Origin: an uncultured Bacteroidales bacterium
GTDB taxonomy: Bacteria; Bacteroidota; Bacteroidia; Bacteroidales; UBA932
Direction of reading: 5' to 3'
Length of the DNA stretch: 64,000 nt
Assembly (NCBI GenBank): GCA_946999645.1
Contig: CAMQDS010000009.1
Coordinates: 27,221 to 91,220, forward strand
Shown: positions 7,900 to 16,876 of the stretch, piece by piece
Layout of the letters: each line of letters begins with the position of its first letter
Numbering within the stretch: position 1 is the first letter of the stretch
The notes under the pieces: generated by a model
The model's input: only the letters and a program-made list of their open reading frames with translations
The model's database searches: none
What the model was told of the DNA's origin: nothing
Made by a program: the position numbers and the translations under genes

Positions 7900-9738
7900 A
7901 TGAATGAAGAATTAACTCCTGATGTTATTGCTACGTCAGATGCAGAAGAAAAAACAACTGCTCCAGATTTTAATGAGGAGCCTGTCGAAGAGATTGAGCA
8001 AGAGGAACAGACTGCAAATTATTCTGATTTAAGTCTTGCCGAATTGACAAAGTCTTTTGAAGCATTGTCGTCTGATCCTGATAGGATGAAGAAAGTGAAG
8101 GAAGCCGATGCTATAAAAGCAACTTTCTACAAGAAACTTTCTAAGGAAAAGGCAGAAGCTGGATATTCTGAAACTGATGTGCAACCAACAGATGAAACGG
8201 AATCAACAACCAGCAATGAGCAAGAGGGTAATAACGTTTCTGTAGGGACTAACCCTTTTGAAATTATAGAAAATGGATTTAAAACCCTATATAACAAATT
8301 CAAAAAGGAAAGAGCTGAATATAACAAGAAACAAGAAGAGGAGAGGGAAAACAATCTTAAAAAGAAGCAGGCTGTTATTGAAGATTTAAAGGCGTTAATC
8401 GATAAACAGGAAGATATTAATGCTACTTTCCCTGATTTCCGTAACATCCAAAATAGATGGAGAGAGATTGGACCTGTTCCAGTAAAAGATTTTAGGGACC
8501 TAAACAACACTTATCAATTCTATGTTGAACAGTTTTATGATAAGGTTCAGATAAATCGAGATATGAGAGATCTTGACTTTAAGAAAAATCTTGAAGTTAA
8601 AGAAGATTTCTGTGCCGCTGCCGAAAAATTATCTGAGAATGAGAATATTCTTGAGGCATTTCGTCAGTTGCAAAAACTGCACGAGCAGTGGAAAGAATAT
8701 GGTCCTGTTGCAAAGGAGTTCAGGGAACAGATTTGGGACAGATTTAAAGCTGCTACGGCACTCATAAATAAGAAATACCAGGATTATTTTGAAGGCTTGA
8801 AAGCACAATATGCAGAGAATCTTGAAAAAAAGAAAAAGTTGTGTGAAAAGGTTGAAGAAATAGCTGGAAAAGAAAATATATCAACTTCTAATGAATGGAA
8901 TAATCTTTCAAAGGAGATTGTTGATATTCAGGAGGAGTGGAGAAAGATAGGTTTTGCCACAAAAAAGGAAAATCAACATATCTATGATAGATTCCGTGCC
9001 GCATGTGATAAGTTCTTCGAGAAGAAGAGGATTTTTTATTCTGAATTCAAAAACAATATGAATGAGAATATGGATAAGAAACTCTCTTTGATTGAGCAGG
9101 TCGAAGGTCTTAAATCAAGTACAGAGTGGAAAAAGACTACTGATAAGTTAATCAGTCTTCAGCGGCAATGGAAAGAAATAGGTGCAGTGCCACGTAAAAA
9201 ATCAGAACAACTGTGGAAGAGATTTCGTGCAGCCTGCGATGAGTTTTTCGAAGCTCGTGATAAAAACAGACCTGACAATGACTACTATGAAAATTTAAAA
9301 GCAAAGAGGGCGATAATTGATGAAATAAATTCATTTAATACTTCAGATGAAACCCTCAAAAAGGATGCTGCACAGACATTTTTAAACAAATGGCAAGCAA
9401 TAGGTTTTGTACCTTTTAAGGAAAAAGACAGCATTGTAGAAGCTTTTAAAAAGGCTATGACTGAAAAATTCCCTGACTTTAAGTTTAGCCTCTCAAATAG
9501 TTCTCATGGTGGTCATTATGCAAAACAAAATAGAGAGCCAGTTTCAGAAAAAGACAAGTTAGTCAGGAAATACAATCAACTCCGACAGGATATTGATACG
9601 TATGAAAATAATATTGGCTTTTTTTCTGATTCTAAGAATGCTGCATCGCTTATTAGTCAGATGCGAAAGAAGATAGATGATGCCAAAAAGGAGCTTAAAA
9701 TTCTTGAAGAAAAGATAAGAGAGAAAGAGGATGAATAA
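7900..9738 (+). CDS. DUF349 repeat protein
   Basis: 612 residues from ATG 7900 (MNEELTPDVIATSDAEEK). An upstream in-frame start at 7843 would add a hydrophobic segment overlapping the promoter and is rejected. An acidic, low-complexity N-terminus (1-130) precedes five or more DUF349 repeats, each marked by a W-K/R-x-I/Y-G motif (RWREIGPVP, QWKEYGPVA, EWRKIGFAT, QWKEIGAVP, KWQAIGFVP) separated by charged coiled coil. No membrane segments are seen. The function of the family is unknown. It overlaps yidC by 8 nt, so the two are translationally linked. Confidence 0.88.
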   Translation: MNEELTPDVIATSDAEEKTTAPDFNEEPVEEIEQEEQTANYSDLSLAELTKSFEALSSDPDRMKKVKEADAIKATFYKKLSKEKAEAGYSETDVQPTDETESTTSNEQEGNNVSVGTNPFEIIENGFKTLYNKFKKERAEYNKKQEEERENNLKKKQAVIEDLKALIDKQEDINATFPDFRNIQNRWREIGPVPVKDFRDLNNTYQFYVEQFYDKVQINRDMRDLDFKKNLEVKEDFCAAAEKLSENENILEAFRQLQKLHEQWKEYGPVAKEFREQIWDRFKAATALINKKYQDYFEGLKAQYAENLEKKKKLCEKVEEIAGKENISTSNEWNNLSKEIVDIQEEWRKIGFATKKENQHIYDRFRAACDKFFEKKRIFYSEFKNNMNENMDKKLSLIEQVEGLKSSTEWKKTTDKLISLQRQWKEIGAVPRKKSEQLWKRFRAACDEFFEARDKNRPDNDYYENLKAKRAIIDEINSFNTSDETLKKDAAQTFLNKWQAIGFVPFKEKDSIVEAFKKAMTEKFPDFKFSLSNSSHGGHYAKQNREPVSEKDKLVRKYNQLRQDIDTYENNIGFFSDSKNAASLISQMRKKIDDAKKELKILEEKIREKEDE

Positions 9739-11608
9739 AAATACTGTAATAGGATTTATACTGATTGGTATAGTAATGTTTGGTTTTACATGGTACCAAT
9801 CAAAACAATACGAAAAACAAGTAAAATATAAGGCCGAGCAAGATTCAATTGCTGCTGTCAAATCATTATCAACAACGGTTGCAGACTCTTGCGCAAAAGA
9901 TTCTGCAGTGACTGCAGATACTAAAACAGGTGCATCAGTTCCTAAATCCAAAGATGTAAGTCATAAAGGAATTTATAAGGATTCTCTCTTAGAATATTCT
10001 AGAGCCAAAGAAGCACAATTTCCTGTCCTTTCAAACGACAAAATAGAAATTGTATTTTCTACTAAAGGGGCTCAACCATATTCTGTTAGATTGAAGAACT
10101 TTAAGAACTATGACGGCTCTCCATTATATATATTTAATAAAGGGCAGAGTGAGTTAGGATATTCGATATATGCAGGAGAAAACATAAATACAAAGGATTT
10201 TGTATTTGACATTGCAGAAAGCAATGATTCTGTTTTGGTAATGAAACTTCCATTTTCGGGAGGCGGATATATAAGCATGGAGTATCGTCTTGAACGTAAT
10301 GCTTATTCTCTTAAGAATGTCCTTAAATTTAAGGATATGGAAAATGTCATCCCACGAAACGTATCTGTATTTGATATGGATTGGAAAGTGACAATACCAA
10401 GAATGGAAAAAGGCTATAAGAATGAAAGCCAATATTCTAAATTGGATTATTATTTTTCTGGAGAAAAGAAGGTTTCAGATATAGGTAAAGGTAGAGATGC
10501 AGAAAAACGAATAGACAATAAACTCAGTTGGTTTGCTTTTCAGCAACAGTTCTTTTCTGCTATTTTACGTGCTGAAAACGAATTTTCAAACGGCAATCTT
10601 TCTATAAAATTTATTCCTCAAGAAGATGAGAGTCATAATCTTATGACATGTGAAGCCAATATGAGGACTGATTTTACAATAGGTTCTGAAGTGAATGTGC
10701 CATACGAATTTTATTTCGGACCAAATCATTTCAAAACTTTGAAATCTTATAATCAGAAATATGAAAAAATAATTCCATTGGGTGGTTGGCTTGTCGGATG
10801 GTTTACAAGATTCATTATAATACCTCTATTTGATTTCCTTCATAGGTTTATATCTAATTTCGGTATTATTATACTATTAATGACCATCTTCATAAAGATA
10901 GTAGTACTTCCTTTTTCATATAAATCATATTCTTCAACTGCAAAGATGCAGGCAATAAAGCCTGAAATAGATAAGTTGAATGAAAAGTTTCCTAAGCAGG
11001 AAGATGCTATGAAAAAGCAGCAAGCAACAATGGAACTATATCGAAGGGCTGGAATAAATCCTATGGGCGGATGTTTGCCAATGTTGTTTCAATTTCCTAT
11101 TCTTTGGGCTATGTTCAGATTTTTCCCTGCTTCTATCGAACTAAGACAGCAAGGGTTCCTGTGGGCGGAGGATTTAAGTGCATATGATTCAATTAAGGAT
11201 TTCGGTGTAAACATTCCGTTACTGGGCGATCACATTTCCATTTTTGCCTTGCTTATGGCTGTTTCCATGTTCTTCTATTCAAAAATAACTACATCTGGAC
11301 AGATGTCAGGTAACGATCCTAATTCATCAACTATGAGGTTTATGAGTATTTATATCATGCCTATAATGATGTTCTTTATCTGTAACAATCTTTCATCTGG
11401 TTTGAGTTATTATTATTTGTTATCCAACCTTATAACAATGCTTGAGACCTTTATAATCAAGAAATTCTTTATAAATCCTGATGAGATTATGGCAAGGTTA
11501 AAGGCAAGTGAAGGAAAACCTATCCAAAAGAGCAAGTGGCAATTAAGGCTCGAGCAGGCTCAAAAGATGCAGCAGGCTATGGAGAAGCAAAGGAAACAGG
11601 GACGCTGA
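9731..11608 (+). CDS. yidC: Membrane protein insertase
   Basis: 625 residues. One N-terminal membrane helix (about 5-23) is followed by a large periplasmic domain (about 80-350). A C-terminal insertase core of about five helices (from residue 360) includes the conserved MQAIKPEIDKLNEKF coiled hairpin, the RAGINPMGGCLPMLFQFP motif and a basic tail (QKMQQAMEKQRKQGR). It inserts membrane proteins alone or with SecYEG. Its start lies 8 nt inside the DUF349 gene, and the YggS gene follows 4 nt after the stop, so the three form one operon. Confidence 0.97.
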   Translation: MNKNTVIGFILIGIVMFGFTWYQSKQYEKQVKYKAEQDSIAAVKSLSTTVADSCAKDSAVTADTKTGASVPKSKDVSHKGIYKDSLLEYSRAKEAQFPVLSNDKIEIVFSTKGAQPYSVRLKNFKNYDGSPLYIFNKGQSELGYSIYAGENINTKDFVFDIAESNDSVLVMKLPFSGGGYISMEYRLERNAYSLKNVLKFKDMENVIPRNVSVFDMDWKVTIPRMEKGYKNESQYSKLDYYFSGEKKVSDIGKGRDAEKRIDNKLSWFAFQQQFFSAILRAENEFSNGNLSIKFIPQEDESHNLMTCEANMRTDFTIGSEVNVPYEFYFGPNHFKTLKSYNQKYEKIIPLGGWLVGWFTRFIIIPLFDFLHRFISNFGIIILLMTIFIKIVVLPFSYKSYSSTAKMQAIKPEIDKLNEKFPKQEDAMKKQQATMELYRRAGINPMGGCLPMLFQFPILWAMFRFFPASIELRQQGFLWAEDLSAYDSIKDFGVNIPLLGDHISIFALLMAVSMFFYSKITTSGQMSGNDPNSSTMRFMSIYIMPIMMFFICNNLSSGLSYYYLLSNLITMLETFIIKKFFINPDEIMARLKASEGKPIQKSKWQLRLEQAQKMQQAMEKQRKQGR

Positions 11609-11612
11609 TAAA

Positions 11613-12269
11613 ATGATTGCTGAGAATATAAATAAAATTTTAGAGGAATTGCCATCAGGAGTAAAACTGGTGGCAGTTTCTAAATTTCACCCTGCTGAAA
11701 ATATAATGCAGGCTTATAATGCTGGACAAAGATTGTTTGGAGAGAGCAGAGCACAGGAATTTATTGAAAAGGTAAAAGTACTTCCAAATGATATAAAATG
11801 GCATTTTATAGGTCATCTTCAGACTAATAAATTAAAACTTGTACTTCCATACGTTGAACTTGTACACTCTGTAGATTCTTTAAGACTTCTTGAAAATATA
11901 GACAACTGGGGAAAAGACAATAACCGTACAACTAATGTCCTGCTTGAACTTCGTGTCGCTAAGGAAGTTACAAAACAAGGTCTTTCTCAAGACGAAATTT
12001 TGGATATATTGAAACATTCATCTGATTTTGGTAATATATGTTTTAAGGGGCTGATGGGAATGGCTACCAATACAGATGATATTGACGTTATAAAGGGGGA
12101 GTTTAATACAATAGCCTCATTTAAATCAAAGATTAAACTTAAGTTCCCTGACTTAACAAACTTTAATGAACTTTCATTGGGAATGTCTGGAGATTATAAA
12201 CTTGCTCTGGAGTACGGTACCACTATTGTCCGTATAGGTACAGCTATTTTCGGGCCAAGGAATTATTGA
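11613..12269 (+). CDS. YggS/PROSC family pyridoxal-phosphate homeostasis protein
   Basis: 218 residues, full length. Family signatures are the PLP-lysine region KLVAVSKFHPAE (Lys about 24), FGESRAQEF, WHFIGHLQTNK, VHSVDSL, GLMGMAT and LSLGMSGDYKLALEYGTTIVRIGTAIFG. The fold resembles the alanine racemase N-terminal barrel. Family members bind PLP and buffer B6 and amino-acid pools but have no known catalytic activity. It is third in the DUF349-yidC operon, and its last 26 nt overlap the 3' end of convergent lpxB. Confidence 0.94.
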   Translation: MIAENINKILEELPSGVKLVAVSKFHPAENIMQAYNAGQRLFGESRAQEFIEKVKVLPNDIKWHFIGHLQTNKLKLVLPYVELVHSVDSLRLLENIDNWGKDNNRTTNVLLELRVAKEVTKQGLSQDEILDILKHSSDFGNICFKGLMGMATNTDDIDVIKGEFNTIASFKSKIKLKFPDLTNFNELSLGMSGDYKLALEYGTTIVRIGTAIFGPRNY

Positions 12270-13422
12270 GAGTCTGTATCATAGATTCTGCTATTTTTGC
12301 TGATACATTTCCGCTGCCAAGTTTTGCCCTTATTAATTCATAGTCGTGCAGCATATTTTCTCTGTATTCTGTATCTTCAATCAACCTTCTTGTTTCAGAT
12401 AAAAGATTTTCAGGAGTAAAGTAATATTGTATCAGTTCTTTAAAAGCTTTACGACCGAGTATAAGATTACCCAAACTTATCATATCGATTTTTATTATAT
12501 GTCTTCCGATATTGAAATTTAATGGGGAGCAAGCATATGCAACTACCTGTGGCGTCCCTATCAGGCAGGTTTCTAATGAAGCTGTACCTGAATTAACTAT
12601 GGCAACTTTGGCATATTTTATTATTTGGTAGGTATGATTAAAAATCACTTGAATGTTATTATTGTTTTTAGGAATATATCCTAAATAATCTTCTATTGTT
12701 CGAGAAGGCGCTCCAGCTACAATGAACTTATAATTTTTATATTCATTTAATTCGTTCAATTTTTTTGCATATTCCATGCATATTGGCATCATTGAGTTTA
12801 TTTCACTTTTACGGGACCCTGCCAATATAGCAATGTAAGGTTTATCCTTTAAATCATATTTCAATAGAAAATCTTTATCCCCTGCATTATTTTCCATAAA
12901 ATCTGCCACTGCATCAGTAAGAGGATTGCCTTCATACACATAGTCAATCTTTTGTCTATCAAAATAGTCTTTTTCAAAAGGGAATATTATAAAAAGTTTG
13001 TCTACATAATTTCTAATCATTTTTATACGATTCTGTCTTGACGCCCATACTTTTGGGGCTATGTAGTAGAAGACCTTAATACCATTTTTGTGAGCAAATT
13101 CAGCAATTTTAAAATTAAAGCCTGGGTAGTCAATCAGAATTACCACATCAGGTTTCCAACTGACTATATCAGATTGACAGGCTTTGAGTTTTTTTACAAA
13201 TTTCCCAATGTGTAAGATAACTTGAGAAAAGCCCATCACTGCATCATCTTTATAATTATTAACCAAGCCATTTCCGTCTTGATTATTCATATAAACGTTT
13301 CTCATAAGGTCACCTCCCCATATCCTAAAATCTGCTTTTCTATCTTGCAGATATATTTGCCTCATAAGATTAGAACCATGCAAGTCCCCTGATGCCTCTC
13401 CAGCAATAATATAGTATTTCAT
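12244..13422 (-). CDS. lpxB: Lipid-A-disaccharide synthase
   Basis: 392 residues from ATG 13422 (MKYYIIAGEASGDLHGSNLM). The longer in-frame start at 13482 lies inside surE and is rejected. GT19 signatures: GEASGDLHG, VILIDYPGFNFKIA, YYIAPKVWASRQNRI, FPFEKDYF, ILAGSRKSEI and NSGTASLETCLIGTPQVVAY. It joins UDP-diacylglucosamine and lipid X in lipid A synthesis at the inner-membrane face. surE ends 4 nt upstream, so they are co-transcribed. The 3' end overlaps the YggS gene by 26 nt, convergently. Confidence 0.96.
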   Translation of the reverse strand: MKYYIIAGEASGDLHGSNLMRQIYLQDRKADFRIWGGDLMRNVYMNNQDGNGLVNNYKDDAVMGFSQVILHIGKFVKKLKACQSDIVSWKPDVVILIDYPGFNFKIAEFAHKNGIKVFYYIAPKVWASRQNRIKMIRNYVDKLFIIFPFEKDYFDRQKIDYVYEGNPLTDAVADFMENNAGDKDFLLKYDLKDKPYIAILAGSRKSEINSMMPICMEYAKKLNELNEYKNYKFIVAGAPSRTIEDYLGYIPKNNNNIQVIFNHTYQIIKYAKVAIVNSGTASLETCLIGTPQVVAYACSPLNFNIGRHIIKIDMISLGNLILGRKAFKELIQYYFTPENLLSETRRLIEDTEYRENMLHDYELIRAKLGSGNVSAKIAESMIQTLNNSLARK

Positions 13423-13426
13423 TATT

Positions 13427-14209
13427 TTAAAAATTCGTGTTAAAGCCTGACTTTTCAAGTCTTTGAAATTCCTCTTTATCAAAATTGATTATATTGTGAG
13501 GAACAATAGAAATATAGCCATTGTTTACAGTAATATTATCAGCTTTTGTAGGGGTAAAATCATAATCTTCATATTCACCAACCATTTTATAAACTGTCTC
13601 CTCGTCTTCCTTTCCTAATTCAACAAATTCTTTTACCCATCTTCCTAAACCCATTTCGCAAACACGTATACCTTTTATCTCATCTGGAGATTTAGTCACA
13701 GGGAAATTTATATTATAGTAAAGCCCGTATTTTGAAGAAGGATGAGATAGTAATTTTTTTATTATACCTGGCAGGTAAGTTTTTATTGATGAAAAATCAG
13801 GATTTGGTTCCCAAGTATCAAGTGAAACACCTATGGCAGGTATTCCATTGAGGGCAGCCTCCTCAGCCGCTCCCAACGTTCCTGAATAACAAGCTGCAGT
13901 CGAGGCATTTGAGCCGTGGTTTATTCCGCTTACTACAAGTTCTGGAATATCTTCTGACATTAGAACGCTGATTCCGAACTTTACACAACTTGCAGGTGTT
14001 GCATCGAGGTAGGCCCATTCGCACCCAGATATTATTCCAAGGGACTTGTAGGCTATTTTTTCAGAGCCAAGGGATACCGCAGTACTCATGCCGGATTGTG
14101 GAAATTTTGGTGCAATAACCGTCACATCGCCAAATCCTTTCATTATATCGGCAAGAGCAGCAAGTCCCTTAGCTTGGTATCCATCGTCATTAGTAAGAAG
14201 AATCTTCAT
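13427..14209 (-). CDS. surE: 5'-nucleotidase SurE
   Basis: 260 residues from ATG 14209 (MKILLTNDDGYQAKG). The in-frame extension to 14299 runs into the repeat and promoter region and is rejected. The metal-binding DD pair is residues 8-9 (TNDDG), followed by SGINHGSNAS and GTLGAAEEAALNGIPAIGVS. SurE enzymes are Mg/Mn-dependent phosphatases of nucleoside monophosphates. It leads the surE-lpxB unit. Its probable promoter (TATCTTTG, complement of 14323-14330) lies inside the first copy of a 97-bp repeat. Confidence 0.95.
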   Translation of the reverse strand: MKILLTNDDGYQAKGLAALADIMKGFGDVTVIAPKFPQSGMSTAVSLGSEKIAYKSLGIISGCEWAYLDATPASCVKFGISVLMSEDIPELVVSGINHGSNASTAACYSGTLGAAEEAALNGIPAIGVSLDTWEPNPDFSSIKTYLPGIIKKLLSHPSSKYGLYYNINFPVTKSPDEIKGIRVCEMGLGRWVKEFVELGKEDEETVYKMVGEYEDYDFTPTKADNITVNNGYISIVPHNIINFDKEEFQRLEKSGFNTNF

Positions 14210-14260
14210 ATTATCTCTAATTAATTTATTATTAGTATCTACATCTTGGCTGAAAGTCAA

Positions 14261-14357
14261 TATTTTCTTAATTTTCGGCTGATAAAAACAAAAAGACAAA
14301 CAAAGATGAAAATCAATTCAGGCAAAGATATGAATTTTAAGTTTTTTTTAATAATTT
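14261..14357. repeat. 97-bp direct repeat flanking the serpin gene, copy 1
   Basis: Identical to 15594-15690 over 81 continuous bases (14277-14357) and 95 of 97 overall. It carries a minus-strand TATCTTTG box (complement of 14323-14330) that probably drives surE. The plus-strand TAATTTTG box found at the end of copy 2 is missing here, because the sequence diverges just after 14357 (ATTTATC instead of ATTTTGC). Confidence 0.95.
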
Positions 14358-14476
14358 ATCAAATTAGACACTACCATCAGCAACATTGAACTTGCTTGTT
14401 GACTCTACTTGTGGTAGTTATAAGTAACTTCTCTAAAAACTATACCTCAATTTTTTAAACATTTAAACATAAAACT

Positions 14477-15553
14477 ATGAAAAAGACAATATTTATACTG
14501 TTAGCATTGAGTTTTTGCTATTCATGTAATAAAAAAGGACCTGAACAACTGGAAAAAATACAACTTACAGAGGCAGAGGTTGTTCGGATATGGAATGTAA
14601 ATGACAAAGTTTTTTCTTTATTTGAAAAAGACATTAAAAAATCTACAGATAAAAATATAATTTTATCCCCTATAAGCCTTGGAACTTTTGTTGCAATGTC
14701 AAATAATAATTATTATCCCTCAAAAAATGAGACAAAGGAGGATAATAATTTGTTTACTAAAATAGTGAAAGAACATTCTAAAGTTAATGTAGGTAGATTA
14801 TCTAATGCAGTGATTTTTAATGAAAATGCAAGGTCTATTGATAATTTTAAAAACACACTTGCTAAGAATTACAAGGCAGATGTATTTAAGATGGATTTTA
14901 AAAATACTAAGAATGTTAAATCTAAATTGGAAACTTGGGTAGCTGAAAAAACAGAAAATACAATTAGAAGTCTACCTATAGAAATAAATGCAACAGATAA
15001 ATGGTGGCTTGTTAATGCAATGTATTTCAAAGGGCTATGGAAAAATCCATTTGATACCAAAAATACAAATAACGGTGAATTTAATAATATAGATGCTTCA
15101 AAATCAAAGGTGGATATGATGCATTTAAAGTTATATACAAGGTACTTTAAAGGTGATTTATTTTCGGCGATCATTCTTCCTTTTAGAAACGATTACAATA
15201 TGACTGTCATTCTTGCTGATTCAGAAGATTTTATTCTTGATGGTAAGATATTTAAATCAATAAGAAAAATGTCATCTGTTACCGAAGTTAATCTTACACT
15301 TCCTAAGTTTGAGGCAAAATATGATGAAAAGGTAAATCTTACTACTATAGGAGGGGAAAATTCTGCCATACATGTTTCATATATATCTGTAGATGAGCAA
15401 GGTGCTGTTGCCTCATCTGTATCTATTGGTAAGGATATAATGGATATACCTCCCAAAAAAGTCGATTTTATAGTAAACAGACCTTTCTTTTTTGTGATTT
15501 CAAGTGATGACGGTAATCAAATCCTTCAAATTGGAAAGATTGTTAAATTATAA
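14477..15553 (+). CDS. Serpin family protease inhibitor, probable lipoprotein
   Basis: 358 residues with a signal of about 16 residues ending at Cys17 (LSFCYSC-NKK), probably lipidated. Serpin features in order: NIILSPISLGTF (helix B region), a WWLVNAMYFKGLWKNPF breach/shutter segment, MMHLKLYTRYF, a hinge and reactive-loop region DEQGAVASSVSIG (about 306-318), and the C-terminal signature FIVNRPFFFVI. The small residues in the hinge suggest an inhibitory serpin that traps serine or cysteine proteases outside the cell (inference). It is more AT-rich than neighbouring surE and gapA and sits alone between two 97-bp direct repeats, suggesting later insertion or duplication. Confidence 0.9.
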   Translation: MKKTIFILLALSFCYSCNKKGPEQLEKIQLTEAEVVRIWNVNDKVFSLFEKDIKKSTDKNIILSPISLGTFVAMSNNNYYPSKNETKEDNNLFTKIVKEHSKVNVGRLSNAVIFNENARSIDNFKNTLAKNYKADVFKMDFKNTKNVKSKLETWVAEKTENTIRSLPIEINATDKWWLVNAMYFKGLWKNPFDTKNTNNGEFNNIDASKSKVDMMHLKLYTRYFKGDLFSAIILPFRNDYNMTVILADSEDFILDGKIFKSIRKMSSVTEVNLTLPKFEAKYDEKVNLTTIGGENSAIHVSYISVDEQGAVASSVSIGKDIMDIPPKKVDFIVNRPFFFVISSDDGNQILQIGKIVKL

Positions 15554-15593
15554 CTTAATATTTAATTATAATTTTTGTTTCAGCCTAATAATG

Positions 15594-15690
15594 TATTTTC
15601 TTTATTTTTGGCTGATAAAAACAAAAAGACAAACAAAGATGAAAATCAATTCAGGCAAAGATATGAATTTTAAGTTTTTTTTAATAATTT
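15594..15690. repeat. 97-bp direct repeat flanking the serpin gene, copy 2
   Basis: Second copy of 14261-14357 (two mismatches, both in the first 16 bases). Just past its end the plus strand completes TAATTTTG (15685-15692), the likely gapA promoter. Its minus-strand TATCTTTG box (complement of 15656-15663) would fire antisense into the serpin gene. Confidence 0.95.
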
Positions 15691-15692
15691 TG
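15685..15692 (+). promoter_or_regulatory. -7 box of gapA
   Basis: TAATTTTG followed by GCAG at the boundary of repeat copy 2. The predicted start near 15699 gives a leader of about 70 nt before gapA. Confidence 0.6.
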
Positions 15693-15768
15693 CAGACGTC
15701 ACAAAGGTGCAGTGATGTACCTTATAGAATTGAAAATATGTTTAACATACAAAATAAATCTAATTAAA

Positions 15769-16767
15769 ATGGTAAAACTTGGTATTAACGGATTTGGCCG
15801 TATCGGTCGTATGGTATTCCGTGCTGCAGTTGAGAATTTCTCAAAAGACATCGAGGTTGTTGGTATTAATGACCTTTTGGATCCGGAGTATCTTGCATAT
15901 ATGCTGAAGTATGATTCAGTTCATGGTCCATTCTGTGGCGAAATTTCTGTAGAGGGTAATACTCTTATTGTAAACGGTAAGAGAATTCGTCTTACAGCTG
16001 AGATGGATCCTGCAAACCTTAAATGGAATGAGGTAGGCGCTGAAGTAGTTGTAGAGTCTACAGGTCTTTTCCTTACAGATGAAAAAGCACGCAAACATAT
16101 TGAAGCAGGTGCCAAGAAAGTAATTATGTCAGCACCTTCTAAAGATGCAACTCCAATGTTTGTATTCGGTGTAAACGACAAGACATATGCTGGTCAGGAC
16201 ATTATCTCAAATGCTTCTTGTACAACCAACTGTCTTGCTCCTATATCAAAGGTACTTAATGACAAATTCGGTATTGTACGTGGTCTTATGACAACTGTTC
16301 ATGCTGCTACAGCAACACAAAAGACAGTTGACGGTCCATCAAAGAAAGACTGGAGAGGCGGTCGTGGTATTCTTGAAAATATCATCCCATCTTCTACAGG
16401 TGCAGCTAAGGCAGTAGGTAAAGTTCTTCCTGAACTTAATGGCAAACTTACAGGTATGTCACTCCGTGTTCCTACATCAGATGTTTCATTTGTTGACCTT
16501 ACAGTAGAGCTCGCAAAACCTACTTCATACGAAGATATTTGTGCAGCTATGAAAGAAGCTTCTGAGGGTGAACTTAAGGGTGTTTTAGGTTATACAAATG
16601 AGTCTGTAGTTTCAACAGACTTCCGTAATAACTCTAATACCTCTATCTTCGATGAAAAAGCAGGTATCCAACTCGATTCTACTTTCGTAAAAGTTTGTGC
16701 TTGGTACGATAATGAGTGGGGTTATTCAAACAAAGTTCTTGAAATGGCACGTGTCATAAGCAAGTAA
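15769..16767 (+). CDS. gapA: Glyceraldehyde-3-phosphate dehydrogenase, type I
   Basis: 332 residues from ATG 15769 (MVKLGINGFGRIGRMVFRAA). The in-frame ATG at 15712 adds a non-homologous extension and is rejected. It has the Rossmann NAD-binding N-terminus, catalytic Cys151 in SNASCTTNCLAP, TVHAATATQKTVDGPSKKDWRGGR, and the C-terminal WYDNEWGYSNKV. It performs the phosphorylating, NAD-dependent glycolytic step. Codon use is less AT-biased than in its neighbours, as expected of a highly expressed gene. A strong terminator follows. Confidence 0.98.
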   Translation: MVKLGINGFGRIGRMVFRAAVENFSKDIEVVGINDLLDPEYLAYMLKYDSVHGPFCGEISVEGNTLIVNGKRIRLTAEMDPANLKWNEVGAEVVVESTGLFLTDEKARKHIEAGAKKVIMSAPSKDATPMFVFGVNDKTYAGQDIISNASCTTNCLAPISKVLNDKFGIVRGLMTTVHAATATQKTVDGPSKKDWRGGRGILENIIPSSTGAAKAVGKVLPELNGKLTGMSLRVPTSDVSFVDLTVELAKPTSYEDICAAMKEASEGELKGVLGYTNESVVSTDFRNNSNTSIFDEKAGIQLDSTFVKVCAWYDNEWGYSNKVLEMARVISK

Positions 16768-16790
16768 TTTAGTTAGAACATAATATACTC

Positions 16791-16830
16791 GACCCGATTG
16801 GCTGATAAATTGTCAATCGGGTCATTTTTA
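16791..16830 (+). terminator. Terminator of gapA
   Basis: GACCCGATTG (16791-16800) pairs perfectly with CAATCGGGTC (16814-16823), followed by ATTTTTA. Confidence 0.9.
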
Positions 16831-16846
16831 TAATAAAAACAAATCT

Positions 16847-16854
16847 TATATTTG
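16847..16854 (+). promoter_or_regulatory. -7 box of sdaA
   Basis: TATATTTG, 22 nt before the start codon. It predicts a very short leader. Confidence 0.6.
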
Positions 16855-16876
16855 CAAGAAGTAAGCTATATGGTTA

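Noticed and set aside
15504..15767. 87-codon open frame between the serpin gene and gapA
   Set aside because: It spans repeat copy 2 and the gapA promoter and has no family match.
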